From Notoacmeibacter ruber (GTDB taxonomy: Bacteria; Pseudomonadota; Alphaproteobacteria; Rhizobiales; Rhizobiaceae): 64,000 nucleotides of DNA. The notes below the pieces were generated by a model, which was given only the letters and a program-made list of their open reading frames with translations, had not been told where the DNA came from and did not search any database. Where the stretch lies: NCBI RefSeq assembly GCF_003668555.1, contig NZ_RCWN01000001.1:186001-250000 (forward strand), given 5' to 3'. A program made the translations under genes and the position numbers. Positions 38,270 to 46,776 of this stretch are shown piece by piece. Every line of letters starts with the position of its first letter. Within the stretch, counting starts at the first letter, position 1.

Positions 38270-39115
38270 ATGGCCGCGACGAGCGGACCAGGACTGATCG
38301 GGATCGGCGACAATGTCGTCGATCTCTACCGCGACCGGGGGATCTATTTCCCCGGTGGCAACTCGCTGAACGTCGCCGTCTTGGCACGGCGGTTCGGCCT
38401 TTCGCAGACGGAATATATCGGAATCATCGGCAACGACGCCGAGGGTGCACATGTGTGGAAAAGCCTTGTTGAAGAAGGCCTTTCGGACGCCTGGCTCCGC
38501 GTGGCGGAAGGGCCGAACGGCAAGGCGCAGGTCGACCACGATGAATCCGGCGAGCGTATCTTCGTGACATCCAATCTCGGCGGCATTCGCCGCAAGGTGA
38601 TGTTGCGCCTGGACGACGATGATTTCGCGCTCATCGAACGGCTTGGCCATGTCCATTCCAGCTGCTTCAGCTACATCGAGGCGGAACTGCCGCGGATCGC
38701 CGCGGCAGCACGCCAGCTCTCCTATGATTTCTCGACCAACCGGGACAGTGAATATCTACGGGAGGTGTGCCCGCATCTCGATCTCGCATTCCTGTCCGGA
38801 CAGGGTCTGGATGATGACGGAATCGCAGCTCTGATCGACGAGGTGCAAGACTGCGGGGTGGAAAGAGTCTGCGTCACGATGGGTGAGCGCGGTGCGCTTT
38901 GGGCAGAGGGCAGGACGCGGCTCCGTCAGCCGGTTTCGAAAGCCAAGGTCATCGATACGATGGGAGCGGGCGACGCTTTCATCGCCGGCTTTCTCAGCGC
39001 ATCCATTCAAGGAGTCGAACCGGATCGTGCGCTCCAGCATGCCGCCGATTGCGCAGCCGAGAGTTGCGGCTGGGAAGGCGCCTGGGGGCATCCGGCCCTC
39101 GACAAGCCGGACTGA
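38270..39115 (+). CDS. PfkB-family kinase, fructoselysine 6-kinase-like (FrlD, copy 2)
   Basis: A 281-residue ribokinase-fold kinase very similar to FrlD. GIGDNVVDLYRDRG at the N terminus, FPGGNSLNVAVLARRFGL, DTMGAGDAFIAGFLSA near residue 225 and the C-terminal CGWEGAWGHP all have direct counterparts in E. coli FrlD. It should phosphorylate the fructosyl moiety of imported Amadori compounds before deglycation. It starts two bases after the copy 2 deglycase stop, so these two form a tight FrlB-FrlD pair. Last gene before the terminator. Confidence 0.88.
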   Translation: MAATSGPGLIGIGDNVVDLYRDRGIYFPGGNSLNVAVLARRFGLSQTEYIGIIGNDAEGAHVWKSLVEEGLSDAWLRVAEGPNGKAQVDHDESGERIFVTSNLGGIRRKVMLRLDDDDFALIERLGHVHSSCFSYIEAELPRIAAAARQLSYDFSTNRDSEYLREVCPHLDLAFLSGQGLDDDGIAALIDEVQDCGVERVCVTMGERGALWAEGRTRLRQPVSKAKVIDTMGAGDAFIAGFLSASIQGVEPDRALQHAADCAAESCGWEGAWGHPALDKPD

Positions 39116-39131
39116 CCGTCCGCGTAATGGT

Positions 39132-39162
39132 AAAGGGCGCCGTTTCGGCGCCCCTTCTTATT
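39132..39162 (+). terminator. Rho-independent terminator of the Amadori operon
   Basis: AAGGGCGCC (39133-39141) pairs with GGCGCCC (39147-39153) around a GTTTC loop, followed by CTTCTTATT. The stem is close in sequence to the pnp terminator. It overlaps the 3' end of the convergent small gene. Confidence 0.82.
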
Positions 39163-39412
39163 GGATATTTCGGCGGTCCTGAAGGCGGCGGATTTGCGCG
39201 GCCGCGTCCACACCGAGGGGAGCGGCGAGGGTGCGTTTCAGGTCGGCGCGGCTGATGCCGACCACGTCGCTCAGAATATCATCATCCACATTCAAAAGCG
39301 TTGAAATGGAGTCACGGCGGCGTTTCTGCCGTCGCTTTTCCATTGTCCACTTCACAGCACGTCCGTAGACAGTGGCGTGGCGGCCATGGTCGGTAAGTGA
39401 ACGGAAAAGCAT
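39158..39412 (-). CDS. Small DUF1127-like protein
   Basis: An 84-residue basic protein. The C-terminal half (RRRDSISTLLNVDDDILSDVVGISRADLKR, core DDDILSDVVGISRADL) resembles the DUF1127 motif, where the usual form is L-x-x-L-x-D-x-x-L-x-D-I-G-[IL]-x-R. DUF1127 proteins in rhizobia are small, highly expressed peptides implicated in RNA turnover and phosphate or carbon responses. ATG 39412 was chosen because AGGGAG sits six bases upstream; ATG 39418 directly abuts that site. Divergent from an RsmC-like methyltransferase gene. Confidence 0.65.
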   Translation of the reverse strand: MLFRSLTDHGRHATVYGRAVKWTMEKRRQKRRRDSISTLLNVDDDILSDVVGISRADLKRTLAAPLGVDAAAQIRRLQDRRNIQ

Positions 39413-39514
39413 GATCATCTCCCTGTGCGGTTCCGATACGGAATATCGGAGCAAACAAAAGATCAATCAAACGCATTATAATGACGATAGGATCAATGGA
39501 ATTGATGGATAGAT
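39413..39514. promoter_or_regulatory. Divergent promoter with two palindromes
   Basis: TCCGATA-N5-TATCGGA (39432-39450) is a perfect 7-5-7 inverted repeat 20 bases upstream of the DUF1127-like ATG. ATCAAT-GGA-ATTGAT (39492-39506) is a perfect 6-3-6 repeat just before the methyltransferase ATG at 39515. A TATAAT word (39477-39482) is a candidate -10 for the plus-strand gene; no convincing -35 was seen. Confidence 0.5.
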
Positions 39515-40579
39515 ATGAGCCAGTTCGATAGCGATCGTGATCTCTCGCGTCTCATCGCGCTGCCTTTTCAGCGCGATGAGGTGGAAAGTCCTGCGAGTGA
39601 GGGCGCTCTGGTGCTTGGTGGCCCGGGTTCGTTGACGCTGCCAGATGAGATCGGCCGGAGCTCGACCACGGTGGTCCAAGGTTTCCGTCCGGCTTTCAAC
39701 GCCTGGGTGAGCCGGAACTTCACCACGATCCCCGAGATCAGTCGTCTTGATAAGGAAGACAGGTTCGGCATTGTCATCGTTTGCCTTTCCCGCCACCGGC
39801 GATGGAACGAGATCATGCTGGCCGATGCAGCAAAGCGGTGCGCCGAGGGCGGCGTGGTGATCGCCGCCGGCAGCAAGAGCGATGGCGCCGGTGCGATCCG
39901 CAAAATGCTGTCAGAAATGCTCGAGAGCGAACTGTCATCACTGCCGAAGCATCATGGCATGGTGATGTGGTTTCGTGTCGATGAGCAGGCGAGGGTGGCA
40001 CTGAAGGCGATGGGCGAGCGCCCCCCAACTCGTGCATCTGAGAAATTCGTCACCGCGCCGGGCGGCTTCAGCGCGAACCGAATCGATGATGGTTCTTTGC
40101 TGCTGGTCGAACATCTTCCGCTGGACCTTTCGGGGTCGCTGGCCGATTTCTGTGCCGGCTGGGGCTATCTCGCCGTGGAGGCGGCAAAACGGTGCGAAGG
40201 TCTGAGTTCGCTGGATCTTTTCGAAGCCGACTGGTCGTCGCTTGAAGCGGCGCGGAGCAATCTTCGTTCCGCCGATCGCCCCGCGGAGTTTCACTGGCTC
40301 GACCTTGCAAATGAGCGGGTCGAGGGGCGCTTCGATGTAATCGTGATGAACCCGCCTTTTCATATTGGCCGCGCCGCGGAGCCGGCGATTGGTGCGACAC
40401 TGATCGAACGGGCGTCTTCGGCGCTGAAGCCGTCCGGCCAGCTTTTTCTGGTCGCGAACAGGCAGCTTCCTTACGAAACCGTGCTTGATCGTTTCTTTGC
40501 CCGGAACAGTATTTTGGCGGAAACCAAGAGCTACAAGGTATTTCAAGCGAGCGCTCAGGCTTCCGCCCATCGCCGCTGA
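39515..40579 (+). CDS. rsmC: RsmC-like class I methyltransferase
   Basis: A 354-residue protein. The N-terminal half (about 1-175) looks like a degenerate methyltransferase fold, as in RsmC. The C-terminal half is catalytic, with LADFCAGWGYLAVEAAKR (SAM-binding motif I, divergent from the usual D-x-G-x-G-x-G) near residue 215 and the NPPFH motif near 280, diagnostic of guanine-N2 rRNA methyltransferases. Likely target is G1207 of 16S rRNA, or a related guanine. Monocistronic, with a candidate promoter of its own. Confidence 0.85.
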   Translation: MSQFDSDRDLSRLIALPFQRDEVESPASEGALVLGGPGSLTLPDEIGRSSTTVVQGFRPAFNAWVSRNFTTIPEISRLDKEDRFGIVIVCLSRHRRWNEIMLADAAKRCAEGGVVIAAGSKSDGAGAIRKMLSEMLESELSSLPKHHGMVMWFRVDEQARVALKAMGERPPTRASEKFVTAPGGFSANRIDDGSLLLVEHLPLDLSGSLADFCAGWGYLAVEAAKRCEGLSSLDLFEADWSSLEAARSNLRSADRPAEFHWLDLANERVEGRFDVIVMNPPFHIGRAAEPAIGATLIERASSALKPSGQLFLVANRQLPYETVLDRFFARNSILAETKSYKVFQASAQASAHRR

Positions 40580-40589
40580 TGGCCGAAAC

Positions 40590-42149
40590 CTAGTGGTAGG
40601 TCGCGCCCACGGCTCGTGGCAGGAGACGAGCGCCGGCACTTTCGGAGTCGACGAATGTCGAGAGCGGCGCCGGCCGGGCATAGTGGAAGCCCTGCACGGA
40701 GTCGCAGCCTGCCGCACGAAGCAGCGTCGCCTGATCGGCGGTCTCCACGCCTTCGGCAAGCGTTTCGGCACCGAGTGCGCGAGAAAGGCCGACAATCGTT
40801 GATATGACGGCGCCGGTGGTATCGTCATCCTGGAGGCGGCAAACGAAGGAGCGGTCGATCTTCAGCTTGTGGAAGGTAAAGTCCATCAGGTAGCTGAGGT
40901 TGGAATACCCCGTGCCGAAATCATCAATCGCGATCTGAACACCCATCTCCGACAGGCTTGCCATGACCTTCCGGGCCTGGATCCGGTCCATCGTCATGGC
41001 CGTCTCGGTGATCTCGAGCTCCAGCCGGTTTGCCGGCAGCCCCGATTCCTCAAGAGCCTGACGCACCGTTTCGGTGAGGGCGCGGTCTCCGAACTGAACC
41101 GGCGACAGATTGATCGCGACATAGGTGTCGTCGGGCAGCATGCAAGCATCGTGGCAGCCCTGATGCAGCGCCCACTTGCCGATCTGAAGGATCATGCCGC
41201 TTTCTTCAGCAACCGGAATGAACTCGTTCGGCGGAATGAGGCCGCGCTCGGGATGCTGCCAGCGTATGAGAGCTTCGTAGCCGACGATGCGCTCGCCTTT
41301 CAGCGAGAGCTGCGGCTGATAATAGAGAACGAAGTCGCCGCGATCGATGGCATCGGTCAGTTCGCTTTCGACCCACTGACGGTAATCGGCAACGCGGCCC
41401 ATCTCGTTTTCGAAGACGCTCCAGCCACCGATTCCATCGGCCCGCGCACGCTGCAATGCGAGGTTGGCCCGCCGCATCAACTGCAGCGGATCGCGGCCAT
41501 CTTTCGGCATAGCGACAACGCCGGCGGAAAAGGTGACAGTCTGGTGGTGCGTCTTGAGCCGGTAGGGCTCCATCAGCCTCTCGACCAGAACATCCAGCAT
41601 CGCTTCGAAGTCGGCAATGTCATCATCGATGATGATCGCGAATTCGCCAGCGCCCATCCGGCCGATCCGGGTGTTTTCGCCGAAAAATGCGCGCAGCCTC
41701 TCACCGGCGGCGCGGATCAGTTCGTCACCTTCCTCGAAGCCGATCTGATCGTTGATCTGCTTGAAACGGTCGATATCGACATCGATGAGGAACTGCGGTT
41801 TGCCGCTTTTCAGTACCTTGGTCAGCGCTTCGGCGATGTAGCCGATCATGGCGACGCGTGTGTGAAACCCCGTCAGCTTGTCGATGTGCGTTTCCTGGAA
41901 GACATAGTCCTCCGACTCGTCGACGCCGGCGAAGAAGGAAAGCGCGGCAAACATGGCGCAAAGGGCGCAGAGCGCAGCGACGGAAGCGACGTAGACATCC
42001 ATCTGAACGACGGCTGTCGGGTCCGTCAGGAAGCGCGAAACGTAGATGGTGCCGCTGACAGCAGCGATGCCCAGCGAGCCGAGTGTGGCGAGCCGGACCG
42101 TCTTGCTGCGTTTCGGGTTTTCTATGTTTTTCATAGCTGCTTCCGTCAT
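40590..42149 (-). CDS. Membrane GGDEF/EAL protein with degenerate GGDEF motif
   Basis: A 519-residue inner-membrane signalling protein. Two transmembrane helices (about 20-40 and 48-75) are followed by a GGDEF domain (about 85-250) and an EAL domain (about 265-510). The active-site loop of the first reads GAGEF within RMGAGEFAI, so diguanylate cyclase activity is unlikely. The EAL domain keeps its key residues: YEALIRW, the ET-x-M pair, IAIDDFGTGYSNLSYL, KIDRSFV and AEGVET, so it should hydrolyse cyclic di-GMP. ATG 42149 or ATG 42134 may be used. Confidence 0.9.
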   Translation of the reverse strand: MTEAAMKNIENPKRSKTVRLATLGSLGIAAVSGTIYVSRFLTDPTAVVQMDVYVASVAALCALCAMFAALSFFAGVDESEDYVFQETHIDKLTGFHTRVAMIGYIAEALTKVLKSGKPQFLIDVDIDRFKQINDQIGFEEGDELIRAAGERLRAFFGENTRIGRMGAGEFAIIIDDDIADFEAMLDVLVERLMEPYRLKTHHQTVTFSAGVVAMPKDGRDPLQLMRRANLALQRARADGIGGWSVFENEMGRVADYRQWVESELTDAIDRGDFVLYYQPQLSLKGERIVGYEALIRWQHPERGLIPPNEFIPVAEESGMILQIGKWALHQGCHDACMLPDDTYVAINLSPVQFGDRALTETVRQALEESGLPANRLELEITETAMTMDRIQARKVMASLSEMGVQIAIDDFGTGYSNLSYLMDFTFHKLKIDRSFVCRLQDDDTTGAVISTIVGLSRALGAETLAEGVETADQATLLRAAGCDSVQGFHYARPAPLSTFVDSESAGARLLPRAVGATYH

Positions 42150-42234
42150 TTAGGCGCCAAGAATAGGCCCGGAGGGATTAAGGCAGCGTCAGAAAATCAG
42201 GTAAACAGTTGGTAAAAACGCTTGAAAAGAAATG

Positions 42235-43050
42235 TTATTCTCCTTCCGCAGCGTCCGTCTTCTTGAGGTCGTCAAGTCTCGGCATCGACGTAATATTGAA
42301 GCCGCTATCGACGTAATGGATTTCACCCGTCACGCCACCTGAAAGGTCGGAAAGCAGGTAAAGCGCGGAGCCGCCAAGTTCGTCCAGCGTCACGGTCCGG
42401 CGAAGCGGAGCATTTCGTGCCTGATGGCTGAACATGGCGCGGGCGTCGGAAATGCCGGCTCCCGCCAGGGTGCGGACCGGCCCGGCGGAGATCGCGTTGA
42501 CGCGGATGGCATCCTGGCCGTAATCGGCTGCCAGATAGCGAACAGACGCCTCAAGCGCCGCCTTGGCCACTCCCATGACGTTATAGTTCGGCATGACCCG
42601 GACCGAGCCGGCATAGGTCAGCGTCAATATCGAACCGCCATCGGGCATGAGGGCGGCGGCGCGCTTCGTCACCTCGGTAAAGGAAAAGCAGGAGATGACC
42701 ATCGTGCGGGAAAAGTTCTCGCGCGTCGTATCGGCGTAGAGGCCTTTCAGCTCACTCTTGTCGGAAAAGCCGATGGCATGAACCAGAAAGTCGAGCGTGC
42801 CCCACGTCTCTTTGATGGTTTCGAAGGCGGCGTCGACAGAGGCGATATCCTCGACATCGCAATCGAGCATGAGTTCGGCGCCGAGGTCTTGTGCAAGCGG
42901 TTTGACACGCTTGCCGAAGGCTTCACCCTGATAGGTCACCGCGAGTTCCGCGCCTTGGGCAGCAAGCGTGCGCGCAATGCCGTAGGCGATCGAATTTCTG
43001 TTCGCGATGCCCATGATCAGGCCGCGCTTACCCTTCATCATGCCTTCCAT
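42235..43050 (-). CDS. fabI: Enoyl-[acyl-carrier-protein] reductase (NADH)
   Basis: A 271-residue SDR-fold enzyme for the last step of fatty acid elongation. The FabI-type Rossmann start is GLIMGIANRNSIAYGIA, with AIGFSDKSELKG and the catalytic YNVMGVAKAALEAS (Tyr-x6-Lys). NAISAGPVRTLAGAG follows. It is the third gene of the fabA-fabB-fabI operon, ten bases after fabB. Other FabI paralogues are common in rhizobia. Confidence 0.96.
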   Translation of the reverse strand: MEGMMKGKRGLIMGIANRNSIAYGIARTLAAQGAELAVTYQGEAFGKRVKPLAQDLGAELMLDCDVEDIASVDAAFETIKETWGTLDFLVHAIGFSDKSELKGLYADTTRENFSRTMVISCFSFTEVTKRAAALMPDGGSILTLTYAGSVRVMPNYNVMGVAKAALEASVRYLAADYGQDAIRVNAISAGPVRTLAGAGISDARAMFSHQARNAPLRRTVTLDELGGSALYLLSDLSGGVTGEIHYVDSGFNITSMPRLDDLKKTDAAEGE

Positions 43051-43059
43051 GACCGCCCC

Positions 43060-44277
43060 TCAGTCCTGATAGCGTTTGAAAACAAGCGTGGCGTTGGTGC
43101 CGCCAAACCCGAACGAGTTGGAGAGTGCGACATCGAACGCGCCGTCGCGTCGTTCCGTCAGGATCGGCAAGCCGGCAAATTCGGGATCGAGCGTCTCGAT
43201 ATGGGCGCTTTCGGCCATGAAGTCGTTCTTCATCATCAAAAGGCTGTAGATCGCTTCCTGAACGCCTGCGCCGCCAAGGCTGTGGCCGGTCAGGCTTTTG
43301 GTCGAGCCGATAGCCGGGACATCGTCGCCAAACACCTCACGGATAGCGCCGATCTCCTTCTGGTCGCCGACAGGCGTGGAGGTGCCGTGCGTGTTGATAT
43401 AATCGACTTTGTCATCGACGCCGTCGAGCGCCATCTTCATGCAGCGTACGGCGCCTTCACCCGAGGGGGCGACCATGTCATGGCCGTCGGATGTCGCTCC
43501 ATAGCCGATGATTTCGCCATAGATGGTCGCACCGCGAGCCTTCGCCCGCTCCAGTTCTTCGAGCACCAGCACGCCCGCGCCACCAGCGATGACGAAGCCG
43601 TCGCGGTTTTCATCGTAAGCACGGGAAGCTGTTGCTGGCGTGTCGTTGTATTGGCTGCTCATCGCGCCCATGGCGTCGAAGATGTTGGACGATGTCCAAT
43701 GCAGGTCCTCGTGGCCGCCGGCAAAGACCATGTCCTGCTTGCCCCACTGGATCAGCTCATAGGCGTTTCCGATGCAATGGGCCGATGTGGAACAGGCTGA
43801 ACTGATCGAATAATTGACGCCATGAATCTTGAACCAGGTGGCAAGCGTGGCCGATGCTGTGCTGCTCATGGCCTTCGGCACTGCGAACGGGCCGATCCGT
43901 TTGGGCGAGCCTTTGTCGCGGGTCGTATCGGCCGCATCGACCACGATTTCCGTGGAAGGGCCGCCGGAGCCCATGATGATACCGATTTTCGGGTCGGTTA
44001 TGCCACCTTCTTCCAGGCCGGCATCGGCGACGGCCTGCTTCATCGCAACATGGTTCCACGCGCCGCCACGGTGCAGAAACCGCATGGCGCGCCGGTCGAT
44101 CAGTTCGGCCGGATCCAGCGAGGGCATGCCCCAGACCTGGCTGCGAAAACCGTGCTCGGCGAAGGATTCCGAAAAGGTGATGCCGCTTTTGGCATCGCGT
44201 AGCGAGGCCGTGACCTCGTCAGCATCGTTTCCGATGGAGGAAACGATACCCATTCCCGTTACGACAACTCGTCTCAT
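43060..44277 (-). CDS. fabB: 3-oxoacyl-[acyl-carrier-protein] synthase I
   Basis: A 405-residue condensing enzyme needed for unsaturated fatty acid synthesis. The catalytic Cys lies in SACSTSAH near residue 163, and the two catalytic histidines in NTHGTSTP and [23 protein letters not shown] is at the C terminus. ATG 44277 follows GGGAG at good spacing and gives the normal RRVVVTGMG start. The pairing with fabA directly upstream supports FabB rather than FabF. Confidence 0.96.
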   Translation of the reverse strand: MRRVVVTGMGIVSSIGNDADEVTASLRDAKSGITFSESFAEHGFRSQVWGMPSLDPAELIDRRAMRFLHRGGAWNHVAMKQAVADAGLEEGGITDPKIGIIMGSGGPSTEIVVDAADTTRDKGSPKRIGPFAVPKAMSSTASATLATWFKIHGVNYSISSACSTSAHCIGNAYELIQWGKQDMVFAGGHEDLHWTSSNIFDAMGAMSSQYNDTPATASRAYDENRDGFVIAGGAGVLVLEELERAKARGATIYGEIIGYGATSDGHDMVAPSGEGAVRCMKMALDGVDDKVDYINTHGTSTPVGDQKEIGAIREVFGDDVPAIGSTKSLTGHSLGGAGVQEAIYSLLMMKNDFMAESAHIETLDPEFAGLPILTERRDGAFDVALSNSFGFGGTNATLVFKRYQD

Positions 44278-44342
44278 CGACGTTCTCCCAATTATGGCGG
44301 AGGAGATCACTATTCTTAGCGGGCGTTATGGCGCCGAAGTGG

Positions 44343-44870
44343 TCAGGCGCCGGCCTTTTCCTTTGAAAGCGCGACCTTCAGATCCGTTGCGGAGTAGATC
44401 TGTTCGCCGTCTGCTTTGAGCCATCCATCGGCTATGCCGAGGTTGAGGCGGCCTTTCATGACGCGTTTGAAATCGACGCCATATTCCACGAGCTTGGTTT
44501 TTGGCGTGACCATGCCCTTGAATTTCACCTCACCGGTCGAGATCGCCATGCCGTAGCCGGGAAGGCCAAGCCAGCCAAGGTAGAAACCGGTCAGCTGCCA
44601 CATGGCATCCAGCCCAAGGCAGCCGGGCATGATCTCGTTTCCAATGAAGTGGCAGGGAAAGAACCAGAGGTCCGGCTTGACGTCCAGCTCGGCGCGGATG
44701 CAGCCCTTGCCATGCTCACCGCCATCTTCCGATACCTCGGTGATGCGGTCGAACATGAGCATGGGAGGGGCCGGCAGCTGCGCATTGCCCGGTCCGAAAA
44801 GCTCGCCTCGCGCGCAAGCCAGAAGGTCTTCGTAGTCGTAGCTGGATTTGCGTTCACTCATATTGGCCAA
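44343..44870 (-). CDS. fabA: 3-hydroxydecanoyl-[acyl-carrier-protein] dehydratase/isomerase
   Basis: A hot-dog-fold enzyme of about 172-175 residues that dehydrates beta-hydroxyacyl-ACP and isomerises the C10 intermediate, starting anaerobic unsaturated fatty acid synthesis. The catalytic histidine is in [19 protein letters not shown] (core [14 protein letters not shown]) and the partner aspartate follows in the same block. Two starts are possible: TTG 44870, four bases after AGGGAG, or ATG 44861, which matches family N termini better but has a long spacing. First gene of the fab operon. Confidence 0.95.
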   Translation of the reverse strand: MANMSERKSSYDYEDLLACARGELFGPGNAQLPAPPMLMFDRITEVSEDGGEHGKGCIRAELDVKPDLWFFPCHFIGNEIMPGCLGLDAMWQLTGFYLGWLGLPGYGMAISTGEVKFKGMVTPKTKLVEYGVDFKRVMKGRLNLGIADGWLKADGEQIYSATDLKVALSKEKAGA

Positions 44871-45035
44871 TCGTCTCCCTTGAGCGTGGACGCGCAGAAC
44901 TCCTCGCTGCGCGGTTTCGCTGTTTGGCCCGGACTACACGGATTGGCGCTTGGGCGAAAGTCCCTCGCGCTAGGGTTGACGGGGGAAATGTGCCCTCCGA
45001 GAGGCCGAAAAGGCCTCTTCGGGATGGTTCGAGGC

Positions 45036-45578
45036 CTAGTCTTCGATCTTTTCGCTCGGATAGACGCCCCAGATCTGCGCCTGGCGCATATAGCCCTCAT
45101 AGCCATCATAATCGACGATGCACCATTCTCCGTCGCACGAGACGACTTCACCGAGAGCGCCTGCTTCGACTTGCGCGATGAGCGAGGAGTCCGGCGTCGG
45201 TTGCCGGCGCAGCGGCAGCATTTCGTTTTTCTGCCATGGCGCGGCCATCCCGGTCCGCTTGCCGGTCAGTAGAGAGACGTGAATCCAGCCCTCATCGCCG
45301 CTGGCGTCCCGCACTTTGCGCCAATTGTCGTATTCCTGGATGATTTCCATCGGCAGGCCGGCCTTGCGATAGTTCCATTCGATCCGGTAGTCGCGGCCAG
45401 GTCCCGCACGCATGTTGATGCGTGAGGACTTCAGCGACGCAAAACGGGGCAGGGGCAGGCCGGATGCGCCGGTTTCGATAGAGCCGGTAATGTCCTGCGC
45501 TCGGGCTTGGCCGGCGGGCAGAAGCAGCAGACTGATCCAGATGAGAACCGGGGCGAGGAGAGGTATGACCGTACGCAT
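45036..45578 (-). CDS. Exported bacterial SH3-domain protein
   Basis: A 180-residue secreted or periplasmic protein. A signal peptide covers about residues 1-27 (LLAPVLIWISLLLLPAGQARA, cleavage near AQA). Two SH3b-type repeats follow: LKSSRINMRAGPGRDYRIEWNY (core SRINMRAGPGRDY) at about 50-100 and a second at about 115-175 ending GYMRQAQIWGVYP. Such proteins are common in rhizobia beside fabA and the 2-hydroxyacid dehydrogenase gene. They may bind peptidoglycan; the role is not defined. ATG 45590 is an alternative start. Confidence 0.85.
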   Translation of the reverse strand: MRTVIPLLAPVLIWISLLLLPAGQARAQDITGSIETGASGLPLPRFASLKSSRINMRAGPGRDYRIEWNYRKAGLPMEIIQEYDNWRKVRDASGDEGWIHVSLLTGKRTGMAAPWQKNEMLPLRRQPTPDSSLIAQVEAGALGEVVSCDGEWCIVDYDGYEGYMRQAQIWGVYPSEKIED

Positions 45579-45774
45579 TTGACGACACATTCCCAAAAGT
45601 ACTGAATACGATCGGACGCTGATTGGCGCTGTGCCATCAGGTCCGTACTTTGCTTCCTTCCGGACCACTGCTAAGGGAGGGCCGGATGAAGCTTCGAACG
45701 TTGATGATCCTGCGACGAATAGGGTTAAGGCGGACTTAGCGAAGAGTCGAAATTTGTAGCGAGGAAGGGCTCCC
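45579..45774. other. Divergent intergenic region, SH3 gene / dehydrogenase gene
   Basis: About 196 bases that must carry both promoters. No strong palindrome, terminator or known RNA element was seen apart from the GAGGAAGG ribosome-binding site of the dehydrogenase gene. Confidence 0.5.
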
Positions 45775-46770
45775 ATGACCAAACCCCGTGTTGTCCTCAC
45801 TCGGAAACTGCCCGTTCCGGTCGAACAGCGCATGGGGGAATTGTTCGATCTGGTTCCCAATCCCGAAGACACGGCCTTGCCGCAGGAAGCGCTACTCGAA
45901 GCCGTAAAGACGGCCGATGTGCTGGTGCCGACGATCACCGACCGGATCGATGCGGATTTGATCCACGCGGCAGGTGATCAGCTTCGCATGATCGCCAATT
46001 TCGGTGCGGGAACCGAACATATCGACGTCGAGGAAGCCAATCGCGCCGGTATCATCGTGACCAACACGCCGGGTGTTCTCACCGAAGATACGGCCGACAT
46101 GACGATGGCGCTCATTGTCGCCGTGCCGCGCCGCCTCGTCGAGGGAAGCCAGGCGCTTCTCGAACGGGATGGCGAGTGGAATGGCTGGTCCCCGAACTGG
46201 ATGCTCGGCCGGCGCATTTTCGGAAAGAAGCTCGGTATCGTCGGCATGGGCCGTATTGGCACAGCTGTGGCGCGTCGCGCCAAGGCTTTCGGCCTGTCGA
46301 TCCATTATCACAATCGTACGCCTGTCGCCGATCAGACTCAGGCTGAGCTGAATGCGACCTACTGGGACGATCTCGACGACATGCTGGCGCGCATGGACAT
46401 CATCACGATCCATACGCCGCTGACGTCGGAAACACGTCACATGATCGATGCGCGTCGTCTCGGCCTGCTGAAGCGCGAAGCCTATCTTGTGAATGTCTCT
46501 CGGGGCGGCATTGTCGATGAAGCGGCTCTGATCGACGCGGTGGATGATCGCCGGATTGCCGGCGCCGCGCTCGATGTCTTCAACAAGGTGCCGAGTGTCA
46601 ATCCGCGCCTGCTGGAGCTTTGCCGCGAGCACCGCATCACCTTGCTGCCGCATATGGGGTCGGCCACGCTGGAAAGCCGGATCGAGATGGGCGAGCGGGT
46701 TCTCATCAATATTCGAGTGGTGTTCGACGGCCACCGGCCGCCAGACCGCGTGCTGCCGATCCGTCGATAG
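45775..46770 (+). CDS. D-isomer-specific 2-hydroxyacid dehydrogenase (glyoxylate reductase-like)
   Basis: A 331-residue NAD(P)H-dependent dehydrogenase reducing glyoxylate, hydroxypyruvate or a similar 2-oxoacid. The Rossmann motif GIVGMGRIGTAVARRAKAFG (core GMGRIGTAVARRA) is near residue 155, NVSRGGIVDEAAL carries the catalytic Arg region, the Glu-containing stretch follows, and LLPHMGSATLESR carries the catalytic His. Cytosolic. Ends six bases from the convergent moeB-like stop with no obvious terminator between them. Confidence 0.9.
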   Translation: MTKPRVVLTRKLPVPVEQRMGELFDLVPNPEDTALPQEALLEAVKTADVLVPTITDRIDADLIHAAGDQLRMIANFGAGTEHIDVEEANRAGIIVTNTPGVLTEDTADMTMALIVAVPRRLVEGSQALLERDGEWNGWSPNWMLGRRIFGKKLGIVGMGRIGTAVARRAKAFGLSIHYHNRTPVADQTQAELNATYWDDLDDMLARMDIITIHTPLTSETRHMIDARRLGLLKREAYLVNVSRGGIVDEAALIDAVDDRRIAGAALDVFNKVPSVNPRLLELCREHRITLLPHMGSATLESRIEMGERVLINIRVVFDGHRPPDRVLPIRR

Positions 46771-46776
46771 GGCGGC

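Noticed and set aside
40590..42149. Calling the GGDEF/EAL protein a diguanylate cyclase
   Set aside because: The active-site loop is GAGEF; the intact EAL motifs make phosphodiesterase the better call.
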